DNA of 64,000 bases, taken from an uncultured Rhizobiaceae group bacterium. GTDB taxonomy: Bacteria > Pseudomonadota > Alphaproteobacteria > Rhizobiales > Rhizobiaceae. The DNA lies in NCBI GenBank assembly GCA_947501445.1, contig CANMVS010000006.1:62001-126000 (forward strand), written 5' to 3'. Positions 20,336 to 29,190 of the stretch are shown here, one piece after another. A model generated the notes under the pieces. The model had not been told where the DNA came from, made no database searches, and was given only the letters and a program-made list of their open reading frames with translations. A program made the translations under genes and the position numbers. How positions within the stretch are numbered: the stretch's first letter is position 1; every line of letters begins with the position of its first letter.

Positions 20336-20873
20336 ACTGTTATTTGTCGTATTGGCAGGCATCGCTGGAGCCGCCCTGCTCCATATCATCATAATATTGT
20401 CGATTCCCAGCTATGCGGATCGTGATGTATGGACCAGGATAAATGCGCTTGGGCCGGCAGATTTTTTTCATATTCTGCCACCCGATAAAGTCGATGGGCT
20501 GACAACAGCCAACCCTTTCTTGAGATCGGCAGTTTGTCGATTTGATATTTCTGATGAAGCCGCGCGTATCAGCGCATCCGGGCTGACACATTATTGGTCA
20601 CTGTCAATTTTTGATCCGGCAGCCAATGAGATTTACAGCATGAATGACCGAACAGCGACGGACAAAAAACTGGATATTGCCGTTGTTACGCCATTGCAGA
20701 TGATAGAATTTAGAAAAAACCTGCCTGAATCGCTCGCGGATACCGTGCTGATTGAATTCCCCAAATCAACAGGCTACGTGGTCCTGCGAACCGTCGCTCC
20801 CGATGCCAGCTGGAATACAATCGTCAGAGCGTTTCTCAACAACGCCCAATGCAGTGGTGTCAGCAGTTACTGA
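20328..20873 (+). CDS. DUF1254 domain protein
   Basis: 181 residues, membrane helix at about 5-26 and a DUF1254-type domain (RDVWTRINALGPADFFHILP; YWSLSIFDPAANEIYSMNDR). Translationally coupled to the DUF1214 gene by an 8-bp overlap, so the two products probably act together at the inner membrane. The stop overlaps the 3' end of the convergent small gene by 7 bp. Function unknown. Confidence 0.82.
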   Translation: MGKLLFVVLAGIAGAALLHIIIILSIPSYADRDVWTRINALGPADFFHILPPDKVDGLTTANPFLRSAVCRFDISDEAARISASGLTHYWSLSIFDPAANEIYSMNDRTATDKKLDIAVVTPLQMIEFRKNLPESLADTVLIEFPKSTGYVVLRTVAPDASWNTIVRAFLNNAQCSGVSSY

Positions 20874-21046
20874 ACCAGTTTTCGGTTTGCCAGGCGATTG
20901 GAACGAGGCTTTTTCACCACAGGCACCCGCTCATAGCGCACCCCTGTAAACAACAGCACACTGGCGCTGTCGTGATCGGATTTGCCACGTTCAGTCTTTC
21001 GTCGCCGGGTTTGGCGTAATTGATCCAATTGAATGATAATACCCAT
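20867..21046 (-). CDS. Small conserved basic protein of unknown function
   Basis: 59 residues from the ATG at 21046: MGIIIQLDQLRQTRRRKTER, an Arg/Lys-rich segment, then ASVLLFTGVRYERVPV and another basic tail. The pattern VLLFTGVRYER is one I associate with a short conserved rhizobial protein; no function is known. It lies on the strand opposite the DUF1254 gene with a 7-bp tail-to-tail overlap and is divergent from the DUF2336 gene. Small size limits confidence, but the non-random hydrophobic/basic layout supports a real gene. Confidence 0.6.
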   Translation of the reverse strand: MGIIIQLDQLRQTRRRKTERGKSDHDSASVLLFTGVRYERVPVVKKPRSNRLANRKLVQ

Positions 21047-21295
21047 AGTCATTACCGCTCATCTTTTTCGCAGAGATATCAACAGTAGCGGGCAAACTCT
21101 GCGTTCAAAAAACCATCATGTCGCACTTACGCGTAACAACAATGCGCAGCTCATGGCGCCCGGGTCGGAGACTGGCAAGTCGGCCAGCGTCCCAAAGTGA
21201 ACGTTTTCGATACAAACAGCTGATAGTTAATAGTTCGCTAACGGTTTCGTTCTAGTTTGAGCTATCACTGTGTTTTGCGTATTGGTTGGTGTATC

Positions 21296-22330
21296 TTGGA
21301 TCGTTTTCGCGACCTTGAAAGAGCCGGAGAAACCGGACGGAAGGACGCTGCACTGCTGGCGGCTATCGCTGGTTTTGAAACGCTGTCCCATCCGACATCC
21401 TTTGATCTCCGACAGTTCTGCGACCTGTTTACGGGGTTGTTTGCGCTGGCACGCGAGGACACACGGCGCACGGCCTCAGCGGCCCTTTCACGATTGGACA
21501 ACCTGCCGGACGAAGTCGCTGAAACAATTGCGGATCAGCCCATTCGTATTTCCGCGCCTTTTCTCGCCTTTAGTCCCTGCCTGACGGATTTGATACTTCT
21601 CAAGGTGATTGCCCATCACGGCATCTCGCACGCAAGAGCCGTTTCGAGACGTGTGGCCCTGTCACCTGTTGTCGTTGATTTACTGGCGCAGATGGGAGAT
21701 GCAGTGGTAACGCGCTCTTTGCGTATTCGCTATCCGGATGCTGTGGTTGGCGATGCGGCGACCAAAAACCCGACCGAAGAAACGCAAATTCACGATGACC
21801 AGGCGCTGCGTGAGCAAATTCGGGCAATGGCGCTCAGACGCAAGAATACGCTGGTCAAACCTGCTCCCCATTCAACAGCGTCAGATATTCAGGCGTCATC
21901 AAACCTTGTGGAAAGTGCAACATCGTTTGAGCCCAATGCATTTGCCGAGCTGCTGGCCACGGCCCTGTCAGCGGATCAGATGCTGGCCGAAAGAATCATG
22001 CTGGATGTGTCGGGCTGTCAATTGACAATGGCCCTGCAGGCGCTTGAGCTTCAGGACAAGGATATTCTGAATATATTGATGGGTATATTTCCCCAATTGC
22101 GAAAAATGTCGGGTGGACTGTCGCATGCGCAACTGTTGGTCAATGCCTGTGACCGGAAGCAGAGCAAACAGCGTGTAGAGGCGTGGGTGCGGGCCAATAA
22201 TCGGGTTGCCAAAAAACCTGAGCTTGCCCCCTATTCAGTTGAGACTGCGGATCGCATAGACCGCCGAGCGCCGAACCGTGTTGTGGAGCAACAATACAAT
22301 TCACCCGGCGCAGATATCAAGAAGGCATGA
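21296..22330 (+). CDS. DUF2336 domain protein
   Basis: An alphaproteobacterial helical protein. The first 200 or so residues match DUF2336 style (LERAGETGRKDALLAAI-like opening, LARLDNLPDEVAE-like segment, FSPCLTDLILLKVIAHHGISHARAVSRR), followed by a variable region and a C-terminal helical part with repeats resembling the first half. I prefer the TTG at 21296 (product starting LDRFRDLERAG); an in-frame codon at 21257 adds 13 atypical residues. Cytoplasmic, role unknown. The last 14 bp overlap the convergent DUF1491 gene. Confidence 0.82.
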   Translation: MDRFRDLERAGETGRKDAALLAAIAGFETLSHPTSFDLRQFCDLFTGLFALAREDTRRTASAALSRLDNLPDEVAETIADQPIRISAPFLAFSPCLTDLILLKVIAHHGISHARAVSRRVALSPVVVDLLAQMGDAVVTRSLRIRYPDAVVGDAATKNPTEETQIHDDQALREQIRAMALRRKNTLVKPAPHSTASDIQASSNLVESATSFEPNAFAELLATALSADQMLAERIMLDVSGCQLTMALQALELQDKDILNILMGIFPQLRKMSGGLSHAQLLVNACDRKQSKQRVEAWVRANNRVAKKPELAPYSVETADRIDRRAPNRVVEQQYNSPGADIKKA

Positions 22331-22658
22331 CCGGCACATAATCTTCAGGGCGGTCCGTTTCCAATTCAACAATCCAGCAATCGGTATCGAACTTTCGTTC
22401 CCGTTCCAGCACTGATTCAACATCTTCACGCACGACGTTCTGAAGACGTATTTCAAATGTTCGCTCATTCGGTTTGGTGGTGTCAAACAGACTTTGAGGT
22501 GCTGGCCCCAGAAGCGTCTCCAGGCCATTCCTGCCGCGTATGCGAATGAATATTGCACCGGCTTCCGCTGATCCCTGATTTTCAACTACCGCAAATTCGC
22601 CTGCGCCAAATACCCGCCGGATCAGTGCCTTGACCCAAAAATCACTCGTCAAACGCAT
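22317..22658 (-). CDS. DUF1491 family protein
   Basis: A 113-residue soluble protein conserved in alphaproteobacteria, with the opening RLTSDFWVKALIRRVF and the centre GAIFIRIRGRNG, typical of DUF1491. No catalytic residues can be assigned. It is tail-to-tail with DUF2336 (14-bp overlap) and follows the peptidoglycan-binding protein gene on the same strand with a 63-bp gap. Confidence 0.88.
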   Translation of the reverse strand: MRLTSDFWVKALIRRVFGAGEFAVVENQGSAEAGAIFIRIRGRNGLETLLGPAPQSLFDTTKPNERTFEIRLQNVVREDVESVLERERKFDTDCWIVELETDRPEDYVPVMPS

Positions 22659-22721
22659 GGAATTCCCGTGTCGGCTTTAGCGGTTTCGTCTCGAGACAAG
22701 GGCGAAGGCACGCGAAAAAGC

Positions 22722-23549
22722 TCAAAGAGCACCGATTTCGCGCAGTTTTTGCAGGACAAGCGAATCGGGTTGTCCGGTGATCGGCAACCGATAATGTTTT
22801 TGAAAATCCGCAATTGCAGTGCTTGTCTGCTCGCCGATCACACCATCCACCTTCACTTCGCTATAGGCAATGTTGCTCAGGCCCTTTTGAACAGAGATTA
22901 TCAGGTCTGCAACCGGATCTGTCGCAGATTCCTTGACTGAGGCGACCTGTTGTACAGGCTGGCGTTCAGGTTGAATGGCCGCAACTGTGTTTGCTGGTCG
23001 TGCACTTGGTATTGCGACAGACTTGTGCTCGGAAATCAGCATGTGCACCAGCAATGTATCAGATGGCTCTCCGGTGGGAGCCAAACCTGCCTTTTGCTGA
23101 TAGGTGCGTAGCGAAAGCGCCGTCTGTGGTCCAAGTACGCCGTCGATTGGGCCAGTATAAAACCCCTTTTCGCGTAGCCCCTGCTGAAGCTGCAGTACGG
23201 TGCGATTTATCGCCTCCAGCGGATTCTTACGCGGAATACTGGCCGTGCTCTGCGGATCGCTATGCTCTATTTTAAACGTTGTCACGCGGCTTTCAGGTAA
23301 AGGAATTTCCTTTGACGCCACCGACGTTTCATCAACCTGGGCAGCACGCGTATTGTAAAGTGGCGCAGGGTGTTTACCCGGCTGGTACATCAATGCATTG
23401 ATCGATACGAACCCGAACGCAACGACAAATGCAGCCGTACCACCAGCAATCGATGGATGTTGTGAAATGGAATTCCCGATACTGCCGACAAGTGCGGAGA
23501 TCGTTGGAAAGCGTTTCGAAAGCGAGTCAGGCTGTTTTCGCCTGGTCAT
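22722..23549 (-). CDS. Peptidoglycan-binding protein with two PG_binding_1 domains
   Basis: A 275-residue membrane-anchored protein: helix at about 36-56 after a basic N-terminus, a linker, then two peptidoglycan-binding modules, LQQGLREKGFYTGPIDGVLG with LSLRTYQQKAGL, and VQKGLSNIAYSEVKVDGVIG with IADFQKHYRLPITG. The start at 23549 is fixed by AGGAGA six bases before the ATG; earlier codons lack a site. The ATG lies inside the 3' end of the upstream kinase gene (23-bp overlap), implying coupled expression with a cell-cycle-type kinase. Confidence 0.9.
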   Translation of the reverse strand: MTRRKQPDSLSKRFPTISALVGSIGNSISQHPSIAGGTAAFVVAFGFVSINALMYQPGKHPAPLYNTRAAQVDETSVASKEIPLPESRVTTFKIEHSDPQSTASIPRKNPLEAINRTVLQLQQGLREKGFYTGPIDGVLGPQTALSLRTYQQKAGLAPTGEPSDTLLVHMLISEHKSVAIPSARPANTVAAIQPERQPVQQVASVKESATDPVADLIISVQKGLSNIAYSEVKVDGVIGEQTSTAIADFQKHYRLPITGQPDSLVLQKLREIGAL

Positions 23550-25383
23550 AACTGCTCTCCTTTCCCGATTGCGTTGCATGTTTAAGACGTGGTGGAAACT
23601 CTATCGCGCTGTGTAACTGTGTGTCCATGCCCTTTACCGCAGGTTCCGGGCCATCGATCGGCAGCTTCACAGTTACAGTGGTACCCGATCCAGGTTTACT
23701 TTCTATTGAGAAAACACCTGAATGCAAAGCAACCAGACCCTTTACCAGGCTCAAACCAAGGCCGGAACCTTCGAACTGGCGTGCCAGCCGGTTTTCAACC
23801 TGAACAAACGGCGCGCCTATCCTGTCAATATCATCTGCCTCAATTCCAATACCTGTGTCTGATACCGAAATGCACATCATGTCGCCCGAGCGTATAGTAT
23901 CGACTGTCACAACGCCCTCATCCTCAGTGAACTTGATTGCATTGGCGAGCAGGTTGATCAAAATCTGGTGGACCGCGCGTCGGCAGGCGACCATCTGGGT
24001 ATCGCCCTTTGCAACACGCGCAGTCAGTGTAAGGTTCTTGTCCTTCGCCTGCGGCGCAAGCATGGCTTCACAGCCGTCTACCGCGTCTCTTACATCAAAG
24101 GTTTCAGGGTTGAGCTCATATCTGCCCGCCTCAATCTTACTCAGGTCCAGCATTGAATTGATAACATCCAACAGATGCCGGCCCGACTGGTGGATCAGTC
24201 CGACATATTCGCGTTGCTTGTCATCAAGAGGCTTGCCCAGATACTCGCCTGACAGGAGATCTGAAAATCCGAGAATGGCGTTCAGCGGTGTGCGCAATTC
24301 ATGACTGACTGCGGCCAGAAAACGGGTTTTGGTCTCATTGGCTGATTCGGCTTCGTCCACCTTGAGCGCATAGGCCTGCTGCAGCGCCACTTCGCTCGAT
24401 ATGTCTCGTGATTGGGCAACAAATCCGCTAAATTCACCATCAACCCGCTGGGCTGTCAGATGCATCGTCAGGTGCAGGAGCTGATCATCCATGTGCATGG
24501 GTGCCTTTCGGCGCATGCGTACCTTGAGGTCCTGACTGTCAACACCCGTGCGCATCCGGTCAATGGCCTGCAAAAAGATGAGCCGGTCGGAAATGTGCAT
24601 GTTCTCAATCAGGCCACGCTCTTTCACGCTGCCAATCGCACCGATCAATTGTCTGGCGCCTGCACCATGGGCGGCAAGACAATGCCCGCGCTCGTTGTGC
24701 ACTGAAACCAGCCCCGGCAAACAATCAAACAAGTGTTCGTATTGGCCCAAATCAAGCTTGGGGGCTGTCTTCTCGTCTGGCGATGATGCGATTGCGGTGG
24801 CTCCGGTTATGAAACCATAAAGTCCCAACAGGGCCAGAACCGACATGGTGGCTATTGTTACGCCTTGCGACGTCAGGGACATATTTGCCGGTTGAATGGT
24901 TCCAACAGCAAATACCCCCAGCACAATGATGGCCATAAGGGATGATCCGGCGACCAATGATCGTCTGTTACGGCCTATGCGGAATGCTTCGAATGGCAGC
25001 AGCAATGCCAGCGCCAAAAATGGCGAGGTGATTCCACCGGTAAACAAGCAGGTAACTGTCAGCCCCGTTGCGGCCAGTACACAGGCAAACATCTCTACGA
25101 CGGCTCGGCGTCCCGACTGCATCAACACACCCGCCAACGCCAGAGTTCCGGCTGAAAGCGTCAATAAAAGAACGGTAATCGGATGAAGTCCCGCGTGGAC
25201 GAACAGCGTTAACGGAAGAACCGATGCGAGAAACATGCCTGCCAACAGCAATGTTGCGAGCAAACGCGCCTGACGCTGCCGCTCTGAGACATCACAGACA
25301 TCCCTATGAACCCAGTTGCCGACCAGTTGATCGGGGTTGGGAACAAACTCGGTTGATAGATAACGCGTCACCCTGAAAGCCAC
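23527..25383 (-). CDS. DivJ/PleC-type polytopic PAS sensor histidine kinase
   Basis: 618 residues: about six membrane helices in residues 40-200, a PAS-like region (about 225-350), the dimerisation domain with the histidine in AAVSHELRTPLNAILGFSD, and a HATPase domain (NLLANAIKFT, DTGIGIEADD, GSGLGLSLVKGL). The helix after the His box (HLLDVINSMLDLSKIEAGRYEL) is typical of DivJ/PleC/PdhS kinases that act on DivK. The membrane-rich N-terminus resembles DivJ, but I cannot prove that name. It shares a transcript with the overlapping peptidoglycan-binding gene. Confidence 0.85.
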   Translation of the reverse strand: MAFRVTRYLSTEFVPNPDQLVGNWVHRDVCDVSERQRQARLLATLLLAGMFLASVLPLTLFVHAGLHPITVLLLTLSAGTLALAGVLMQSGRRAVVEMFACVLAATGLTVTCLFTGGITSPFLALALLLPFEAFRIGRNRRSLVAGSSLMAIIVLGVFAVGTIQPANMSLTSQGVTIATMSVLALLGLYGFITGATAIASSPDEKTAPKLDLGQYEHLFDCLPGLVSVHNERGHCLAAHGAGARQLIGAIGSVKERGLIENMHISDRLIFLQAIDRMRTGVDSQDLKVRMRRKAPMHMDDQLLHLTMHLTAQRVDGEFSGFVAQSRDISSEVALQQAYALKVDEAESANETKTRFLAAVSHELRTPLNAILGFSDLLSGEYLGKPLDDKQREYVGLIHQSGRHLLDVINSMLDLSKIEAGRYELNPETFDVRDAVDGCEAMLAPQAKDKNLTLTARVAKGDTQMVACRRAVHQILINLLANAIKFTEDEGVVTVDTIRSGDMMCISVSDTGIGIEADDIDRIGAPFVQVENRLARQFEGSGLGLSLVKGLVALHSGVFSIESKPGSGTTVTVKLPIDGPEPAVKGMDTQLHSAIEFPPRLKHATQSGKESSYDQAKTA

Positions 25384-25528
25384 TATTTACTCAATACACT
25401 TGTTGTTCTGGCTCATGAACTTTCTCAGAGCCAACTTAAGGAATGGATAAGGCAGGCAGGCGAATAGGGCCATTTGAAGAATTTGTCGGTCGGCAGGCCC
25501 GTTCGACCGGTAAGTTTTGGAAACATGG

Positions 25529-25543
25529 TTAACGCCGTCTTAT
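25529..25543. promoter_or_regulatory. Possible CtrA box
   Basis: TTAA-CGCCGTC-TTAT matches the CtrA consensus TTAA-N7-TTAA except for the last base, and the flanking ATGGTTAA is the inverse of TTAACCAT. It lies about 150 bp upstream of the DivJ/PleC-type kinase and a similar distance before the DUF5330 gene. Confidence 0.35.
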
Positions 25544-25672
25544 GCCTGGCCCGACGTGCAGCGGAAAGGATATATTCATCAATTTTGGCTCAGATGAGCG
25601 CATAGGCGACAAGTTGGCGATCCTGGGTTCGCGCGGTTGTTGCTGATAATTTTCCGTTTGGGACGCGTAGCT

Positions 25673-25972
25673 TTGATCCGTTTTCTATTAAAGACAGCAT
25701 TCTGGTTCACTGTCGTTGTGTTGTTTCTTCCGCAAGACGACGACAGAACGATGCCGTCAAACCCAAAACCGGGCAAGAATTTCGTGTCGACAGACACCGC
25801 CATGGAAGCACATAAGCTGTTTATGCAGTTGCAGGCCCTGTGCACCAAAAGTCCGGACATCTGCAAAGCCAGCGCATCCGGCCTTGCTGCGCTCCAGGAT
25901 GGCAGCCGGGAAAGCATGGATGCGATCGTAAGGTTTCTTTCAAAAAATGGCAGCGACGCAAAAGATAACTGA
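25673..25972 (+). CDS. DUF5330 domain protein
   Basis: About 99 residues from TTG at 25673: one membrane helix (IRFLLKTAFWFTVVVLFLP) and a short helical domain with two cysteines (ALCTKSPDICKASASGLAAL). This is the layout of DUF5330, a small membrane-anchored family of Hyphomicrobiales. Extension to the TTG at 25637 is possible but adds residues not typical of the family. Function unknown. Divergent from the kinase gene. Confidence 0.75.
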   Translation: MIRFLLKTAFWFTVVVLFLPQDDDRTMPSNPKPGKNFVSTDTAMEAHKLFMQLQALCTKSPDICKASASGLAALQDGSRESMDAIVRFLSKNGSDAKDN

Positions 25973-26127
25973 ATAATTTTTGCGTGCTTTGTCGCCACGA
26001 TGGCACTATATCCGCATTGACAACTTACGCTGACATGACAGTCGCGTAAAAAATGAAACCGATGCAGTGCGGTGCACGACAATCGTGTCGCGAAACAATT
26101 GCTCGGCAATATGGATATCTTGATACA

Positions 26128-26565
26128 ATGGCATCGCTGCAGCAGATCGTTGACGATTTTGAGTTTCTGGATGATTGGGAAGACCGCTACCGATATGTCA
26201 TAGAGCTCGGGCGTACCCTTGAACCAATGCCGGATGAAGACAAAACCGATCTCAACAAGGTCCAGGGCTGTGTCAGCCAGGTCTGGTTGACAAACACCGT
26301 CGACAGATCAGATCCGAGCGAACCCGTGATGCATTTTATCGGTGATTCTGACGCGCATATTGTACGGGGGCTGGTTGCGATCATGCTTGCGGCCTGTTCG
26401 GGAAACACCGCGTCTAACATCGTTGCGTTTAACGAGAATGCGCTTTTTACCCGTCTAGGGCTCATCGAGCACCTGACACCTCAAAGGGCAAATGGACTAC
26501 GCTCCATGGTGGCACGCATCAAAAGTCAATCTGCGGACGTTCTGAAAAACACACAACCCTCCTGA
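26128..26565 (+). CDS. sufE: Cysteine desulfuration protein SufE
   Basis: SufE accepts persulfide sulfur from the desulfurase SufS and passes it to SufB for Fe-S cluster assembly. From the ATG at 26128 the product has 145 residues, the family's usual length; the in-frame extension to 26053 encodes an atypical Cys-rich leader and is rejected. The sulfur-accepting cysteine is C48 in KVQGCVSQVWL. The other suf genes are not in the window. Confidence 0.93.
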   Translation: MASLQQIVDDFEFLDDWEDRYRYVIELGRTLEPMPDEDKTDLNKVQGCVSQVWLTNTVDRSDPSEPVMHFIGDSDAHIVRGLVAIMLAACSGNTASNIVAFNENALFTRLGLIEHLTPQRANGLRSMVARIKSQSADVLKNTQPS

Positions 26566-26627
26566 ATAGACCGTGCCTGCGGTTCTGGTCAGCCGATCAA
26601 TCGGACCTTGATGTCAGGGATTGATTT

Positions 26628-26651
26628 TTAATTAACGACGGTGTTAATTAA
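26628..26651. promoter_or_regulatory. Paired TTAATTAA palindromes before the DUF1761 gene
   Basis: Two identical 8-bp palindromes TTAATTAA at 26628-26635 and 26644-26651 are separated by 8 bp, 43 bp before the DUF1761 start. Spacing is N8 between the inner TTAA units, one off the CtrA N7 spacing. Could be an operator or simply the AT-rich promoter core. Confidence 0.3.
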
Positions 26652-26693
26652 TGTCGATTGATGGTGCAACCGAGGATTGGGGACAGAATTATC

Positions 26694-27080
26694 ATGGGCG
26701 AACTCGTAAATGGCGTAAACTGGATTGCAGTTGTTGTCGGTGCTGTTGGCGCCTTTCTTGTCGGATGGTTGTGGTATTCACCCATTCTTTTCGGCCCCAA
26801 ATGGGCAAAGGGTGTGGGCGTGGAAATGGGCACGGCCAGCGAAATGCCGGTAGGGGCCATGGTCAGCCAGATTGTCGGCCTGTTTATGGTAAGCTGGCTT
26901 GTCGGTGTAACAGCAGCATCAGATGCTCTGGCGACAATCATTCTGGCAGCCGTTGCATTTGCCCTTTTGGGATATTCAGGCGGTATGTTCCGTAAGAACA
27001 GCGCCTACGCCCGCTCGGCCGATTTTGGGTATCTGATCGTTGCTGTTGTGGTGATGATTATCTGTCAGGGAATTTTCTAG
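26694..27080 (+). CDS. DUF1761 family membrane protein
   Basis: 128 residues with four predicted membrane helices (NWIAVVVGAVGAFLVGWLWYS; MVSQIVGLFMVSWLVGV; ATIILAAVAFALLGYSGG; YLIVAVVVMIICQGIF). The LWYSPILFGPKW motif after helix 1 is typical of DUF1761. ATG at 26694 is preferred over 26658 because GGGGACAG precedes it. The stop codon abuts the end of the second copy of the intergenic repeat. Role unknown. Confidence 0.85.
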   Translation: MGELVNGVNWIAVVVGAVGAFLVGWLWYSPILFGPKWAKGVGVEMGTASEMPVGAMVSQIVGLFMVSWLVGVTAASDALATIILAAVAFALLGYSGGMFRKNSAYARSADFGYLIVAVVVMIICQGIF

Positions 27081-27180
27081 GCAATTCAGGTTTTGACAGA
27101 ACCGGCAAAACCTGTAAATGCGTCAACAAAATCAAAGGCCGACACCTTTGGTCCGTTTCTGACAGAACGTGAAACGGACT
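27081..27180 (-). repeat. Intergenic double-hairpin repeat, copy 2
   Basis: On the minus strand this reads TCCGTTTCACGTTCTGTCAG...GTGTCGGCCTTTGATTTTG...CAGGTTTTG...CAAAACCTGAATTGC. The first hairpin is TCCGTTTC/GAAACGGA, the second CAGGTTTT/AAAACCTG. It starts at the base after the DUF1761 stop codon (27078-27080). It matches copy 3 and copy 1 over most of its length with compensating and scattered substitutions. Confidence 0.85.
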
Positions 27181-27251
27181 GAACGGTCAGCAAGATCATT
27201 TGAAGCCAACCGGGCAGGCCCAAGAATGACCTGACACTTAAGCATTGAGCA

Positions 27252-27290
27252 AACAAAAAAGGCGCTGAAATCAATCAACGCCTTTTTGTA
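27252..27290. terminator. Bidirectional terminator between DUF1761 and mucR
   Basis: AAAAAGGCG (27256-27264) pairs with CGCCTTTTT (27279-27287) around a 14-nt loop, giving T-runs on both strands. It lies between convergent genes and can stop transcription from both sides. Confidence 0.8.
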
Positions 27291-27352
27291 GTCATATCCG
27301 GATCAATTCAATACCAATAGAAGGTATCGTCACGTCCCGGACGGATAGGGAT

Positions 27353-27775
27353 CTATACGCTGCTTTTGCGCTTTTGACCCAAACCCATTTCCTTGGCCAG
27401 ACGAGAACGGGCTTCCGCATAGGCCGGAGCGACCATTGGATAGTCAGCTGCCAGGCCCCATTTCTCGCGGTATTCTTCCGGTGTCAAACCATGATAAGTC
27501 ATCAGGTGCCGTTTCAGCGACTTGAATTTCATACCGTCTTCAAGACAGATGATATATTCATGCTGAACGGATTTCCGAATTGGAACAGCAGGTTTTGGTT
27601 TTTCAGCAGGAGCGCCATCGGCACCTGTTGTCGAACCCAATGCTGAATGCACATTCGCGATCAGCCCTGGCAGATCACTTGTCTGTACAACGTTGTTGCT
27701 AACATAGGCTGCAACAACCTCAGCCGTTAATTCCGCTAGTAGCCCATTTTTTGTATTTTCTGTTACTTCGTTCAT
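27353..27775 (-). CDS. mucR: MucR/Ros family zinc-finger transcriptional regulator
   Basis: 140 residues. The C-terminal half carries the prokaryotic zinc finger and flanking basic region, [20 protein letters not shown], then [15 protein letters not shown], ending [14 protein letters not shown], as in MucR/Ros. The N-terminal part mediates multimerisation in the family. MucR is a nucleoid-like silencer that binds AT-rich, T-A-step-rich promoters and regulates exopolysaccharide, motility, autotransporters and its own gene in rhizobia and brucellae. The 250 bp upstream are AT-rich, consistent with autorepression. Genomes of this order may carry more than one copy. Confidence 0.94.
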   Translation of the reverse strand: MNEVTENTKNGLLAELTAEVVAAYVSNNVVQTSDLPGLIANVHSALGSTTGADGAPAEKPKPAVPIRKSVQHEYIICLEDGMKFKSLKRHLMTYHGLTPEEYREKWGLAADYPMVAPAYAEARSRLAKEMGLGQKRKSSV

Positions 27776-28032
27776 TTTCGCGCCTCAAATAGTTTTAGTT
27801 GTTCATACGTCCAAAACCCATCAATTTCGGTTGTGCATGTTGTGAACTTCCCTCATGGAAGCCCTTCTGTTGCGTCACCCAAATGGGGGATACCACTAAT
27901 TCATTACATTTAAAACTAAAAATTTTAGTAATTTTGAAAAAAAAGGGGTATTGCCCACAAACACATGGGTTATTTTCTCTTAATATCAAGTCTATTTCAG
28001 CACAAAACCGGCCCCAACGAAAATGCTCAGTA
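27776..28032. other. AT-rich mucR upstream region with mrpG terminator
   Basis: No gene. The part nearest mucR should contain its promoter and is AT-rich, including CTAAAAATTTTAG at 27916-27928. On the minus strand a CCCA/TGGG hairpin followed by GCAATACCCC and eight Ts (27937-27944) forms a plausible terminator for the mrp operon. Confidence 0.5.
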
Positions 28033-28389
28033 TTATTGATCAGCTGTATTCGCAGCCTCTGGAGCTTTCGGCATTTCGTCAACAACTGAGATGTCGCTAA
28101 GCCGATAACCCATTGCATAGGAAGCCTTGGCAAGAAGATGCGAAGAAATGGGTGCGGTTAATAGAAAAAACGCCACACCCGCTAGCGCTCTGGTCAATGT
28201 ACCGGTGTCGCCCGCTTCTATTCCAAGGGCTATCAATACCACCCCAGACCCCAGAGTACCGGCTTTTGAGGCCGCATGCATGCGCGTATAGACATCCGGA
28301 AGGCGGATCAGCCCAAGAGCTGCCACAAGAGTAAAGGCGGATCCGATAACCATCATTGCAGCAACCAGAATGGTAATAAAACTATCCAT
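28033..28389 (-). CDS. mrpG: Na+/H+ antiporter subunit MrpG
   Basis: From the ATG at 28389 ([13 protein letters not shown]) the protein has 118 residues and three membrane helices with the MnhG/PhaG signature [19 protein letters not shown]. The longer open frame to 28524 runs through mrpF and is discarded. It overlaps the mrpF stop by 8 bp and is the last gene of the mrpABCDEFG operon. MrpG is an accessory subunit needed for assembly of the multi-subunit Na+/H+ antiporter. Confidence 0.93.
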   Translation of the reverse strand: MDSFITILVAAMMVIGSAFTLVAALGLIRLPDVYTRMHAASKAGTLGSGVVLIALGIEAGDTGTLTRALAGVAFFLLTAPISSHLLAKASYAMGYRLSDISVVDEMPKAPEAANTADQ

Positions 28390-28720
28390 CACTATTCTCC
28401 TGCAATGTATATTCTTCCGGGTGTCCCTCGCGTTCGCGCACGTGACCGCGCGCCATGATAAATCGGGCAAAAGCGACCGTTGCCAGAAAGCCGACAAGCC
28501 CAAGGGCAATGGCGATATCAACATATAGTGTAAACCCGGTTTTTATGCCGATAATGGCAATAAAACCGATTGCAGTCGCTACAAGCATATCCAGCGCAAG
28601 GATTCGATCCGGCAATGTTGGGCCGCGAATGACCCGAAATATTGTCAATGCAAAGGACAGACACAACAACGCCAGGGAAATGACGGCCGCTGTATCCAGT
28701 ATGTTCTGAGAATCAATCAT
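28382..28720 (-). CDS. mrpF: Na+/H+ antiporter subunit MrpF
   Basis: 112 residues with three membrane helices and the MrpF signature [19 protein letters not shown] after the first helix. Overlaps mrpE by 4 bp and mrpG by 8 bp. Small accessory subunit required for the assembled Mrp complex; family members also appear in bile-salt and potassium efflux systems. Confidence 0.93.
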   Translation of the reverse strand: MIDSQNILDTAAVISLALLCLSFALTIFRVIRGPTLPDRILALDMLVATAIGFIAIIGIKTGFTLYVDIAIALGLVGFLATVAFARFIMARGHVREREGHPEEYTLQENSDG

Positions 28721-29190
28721 CGGAATGCCTCCAGTATCTTGCGCTCAAAGCCCTGGGCGATATCCCTTCGTGTTGCATCAGGATCGGAACAGTCAATTGC
28801 GTGTATGTACAAATACTGATGATCGTCCGACACATCGACAGATAGCGTGCCGGGTGTCAGCGTAATCAGATTGGCCAGCAAGGTGATTTCAAAATCCCGG
28901 TCCACCTTCAAACGGTAAGCGAAGATGCCAGGCTTAAGGTTCATCTTTGGGGACAGAACGGTAATAGCCACCCGCACAGCGGACATCAAAAGCTCGTATA
29001 GAAAGAGCAACAACAGGCTGGCGACGCGACGCGCCCGCGAAAAATAGCCGACAGAGCCCACCTGTTCGCGAATGACAGAAAGCGCAAATATTCCCAGAAC
29101 AAAGCCAAATGCAATGTTCAGAAAACTGAATTGCCCTGTGACAGCCGCCCAAATGAGCGCCAGCAGCACATTGATCAGAAGCAGATTCAT
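28717..29190 (-). CDS. mrpE: Na+/H+ antiporter subunit MrpE
   Basis: 157 residues: two N-terminal membrane helices ([30 protein letters not shown]) and a soluble C-terminal domain with the family motif [18 protein letters not shown]. MrpE is the non-antiporter subunit with a cytoplasmic domain. Overlaps mrpD by 4 bp on one side and mrpF by 4 bp on the other. Confidence 0.93.
   Translation of the reverse strand: MNLLLINVLLALIWAAVTGQFSFLNIAFGFVLGIFALSVIREQVGSVGYFSRARRVASLLLLFLYELLMSAVRVAITVLSPKMNLKPGIFAYRLKVDRDFEITLLANLITLTPGTLSVDVSDDHQYLYIHAIDCSDPDATRRDIAQGFERKILEAFR

Noticed and set aside
26628-26651. CtrA site at the paired TTAATTAA palindromes
   Set aside because: The spacing between TTAA units is 8 rather than 7, so only a generic palindrome is reported.
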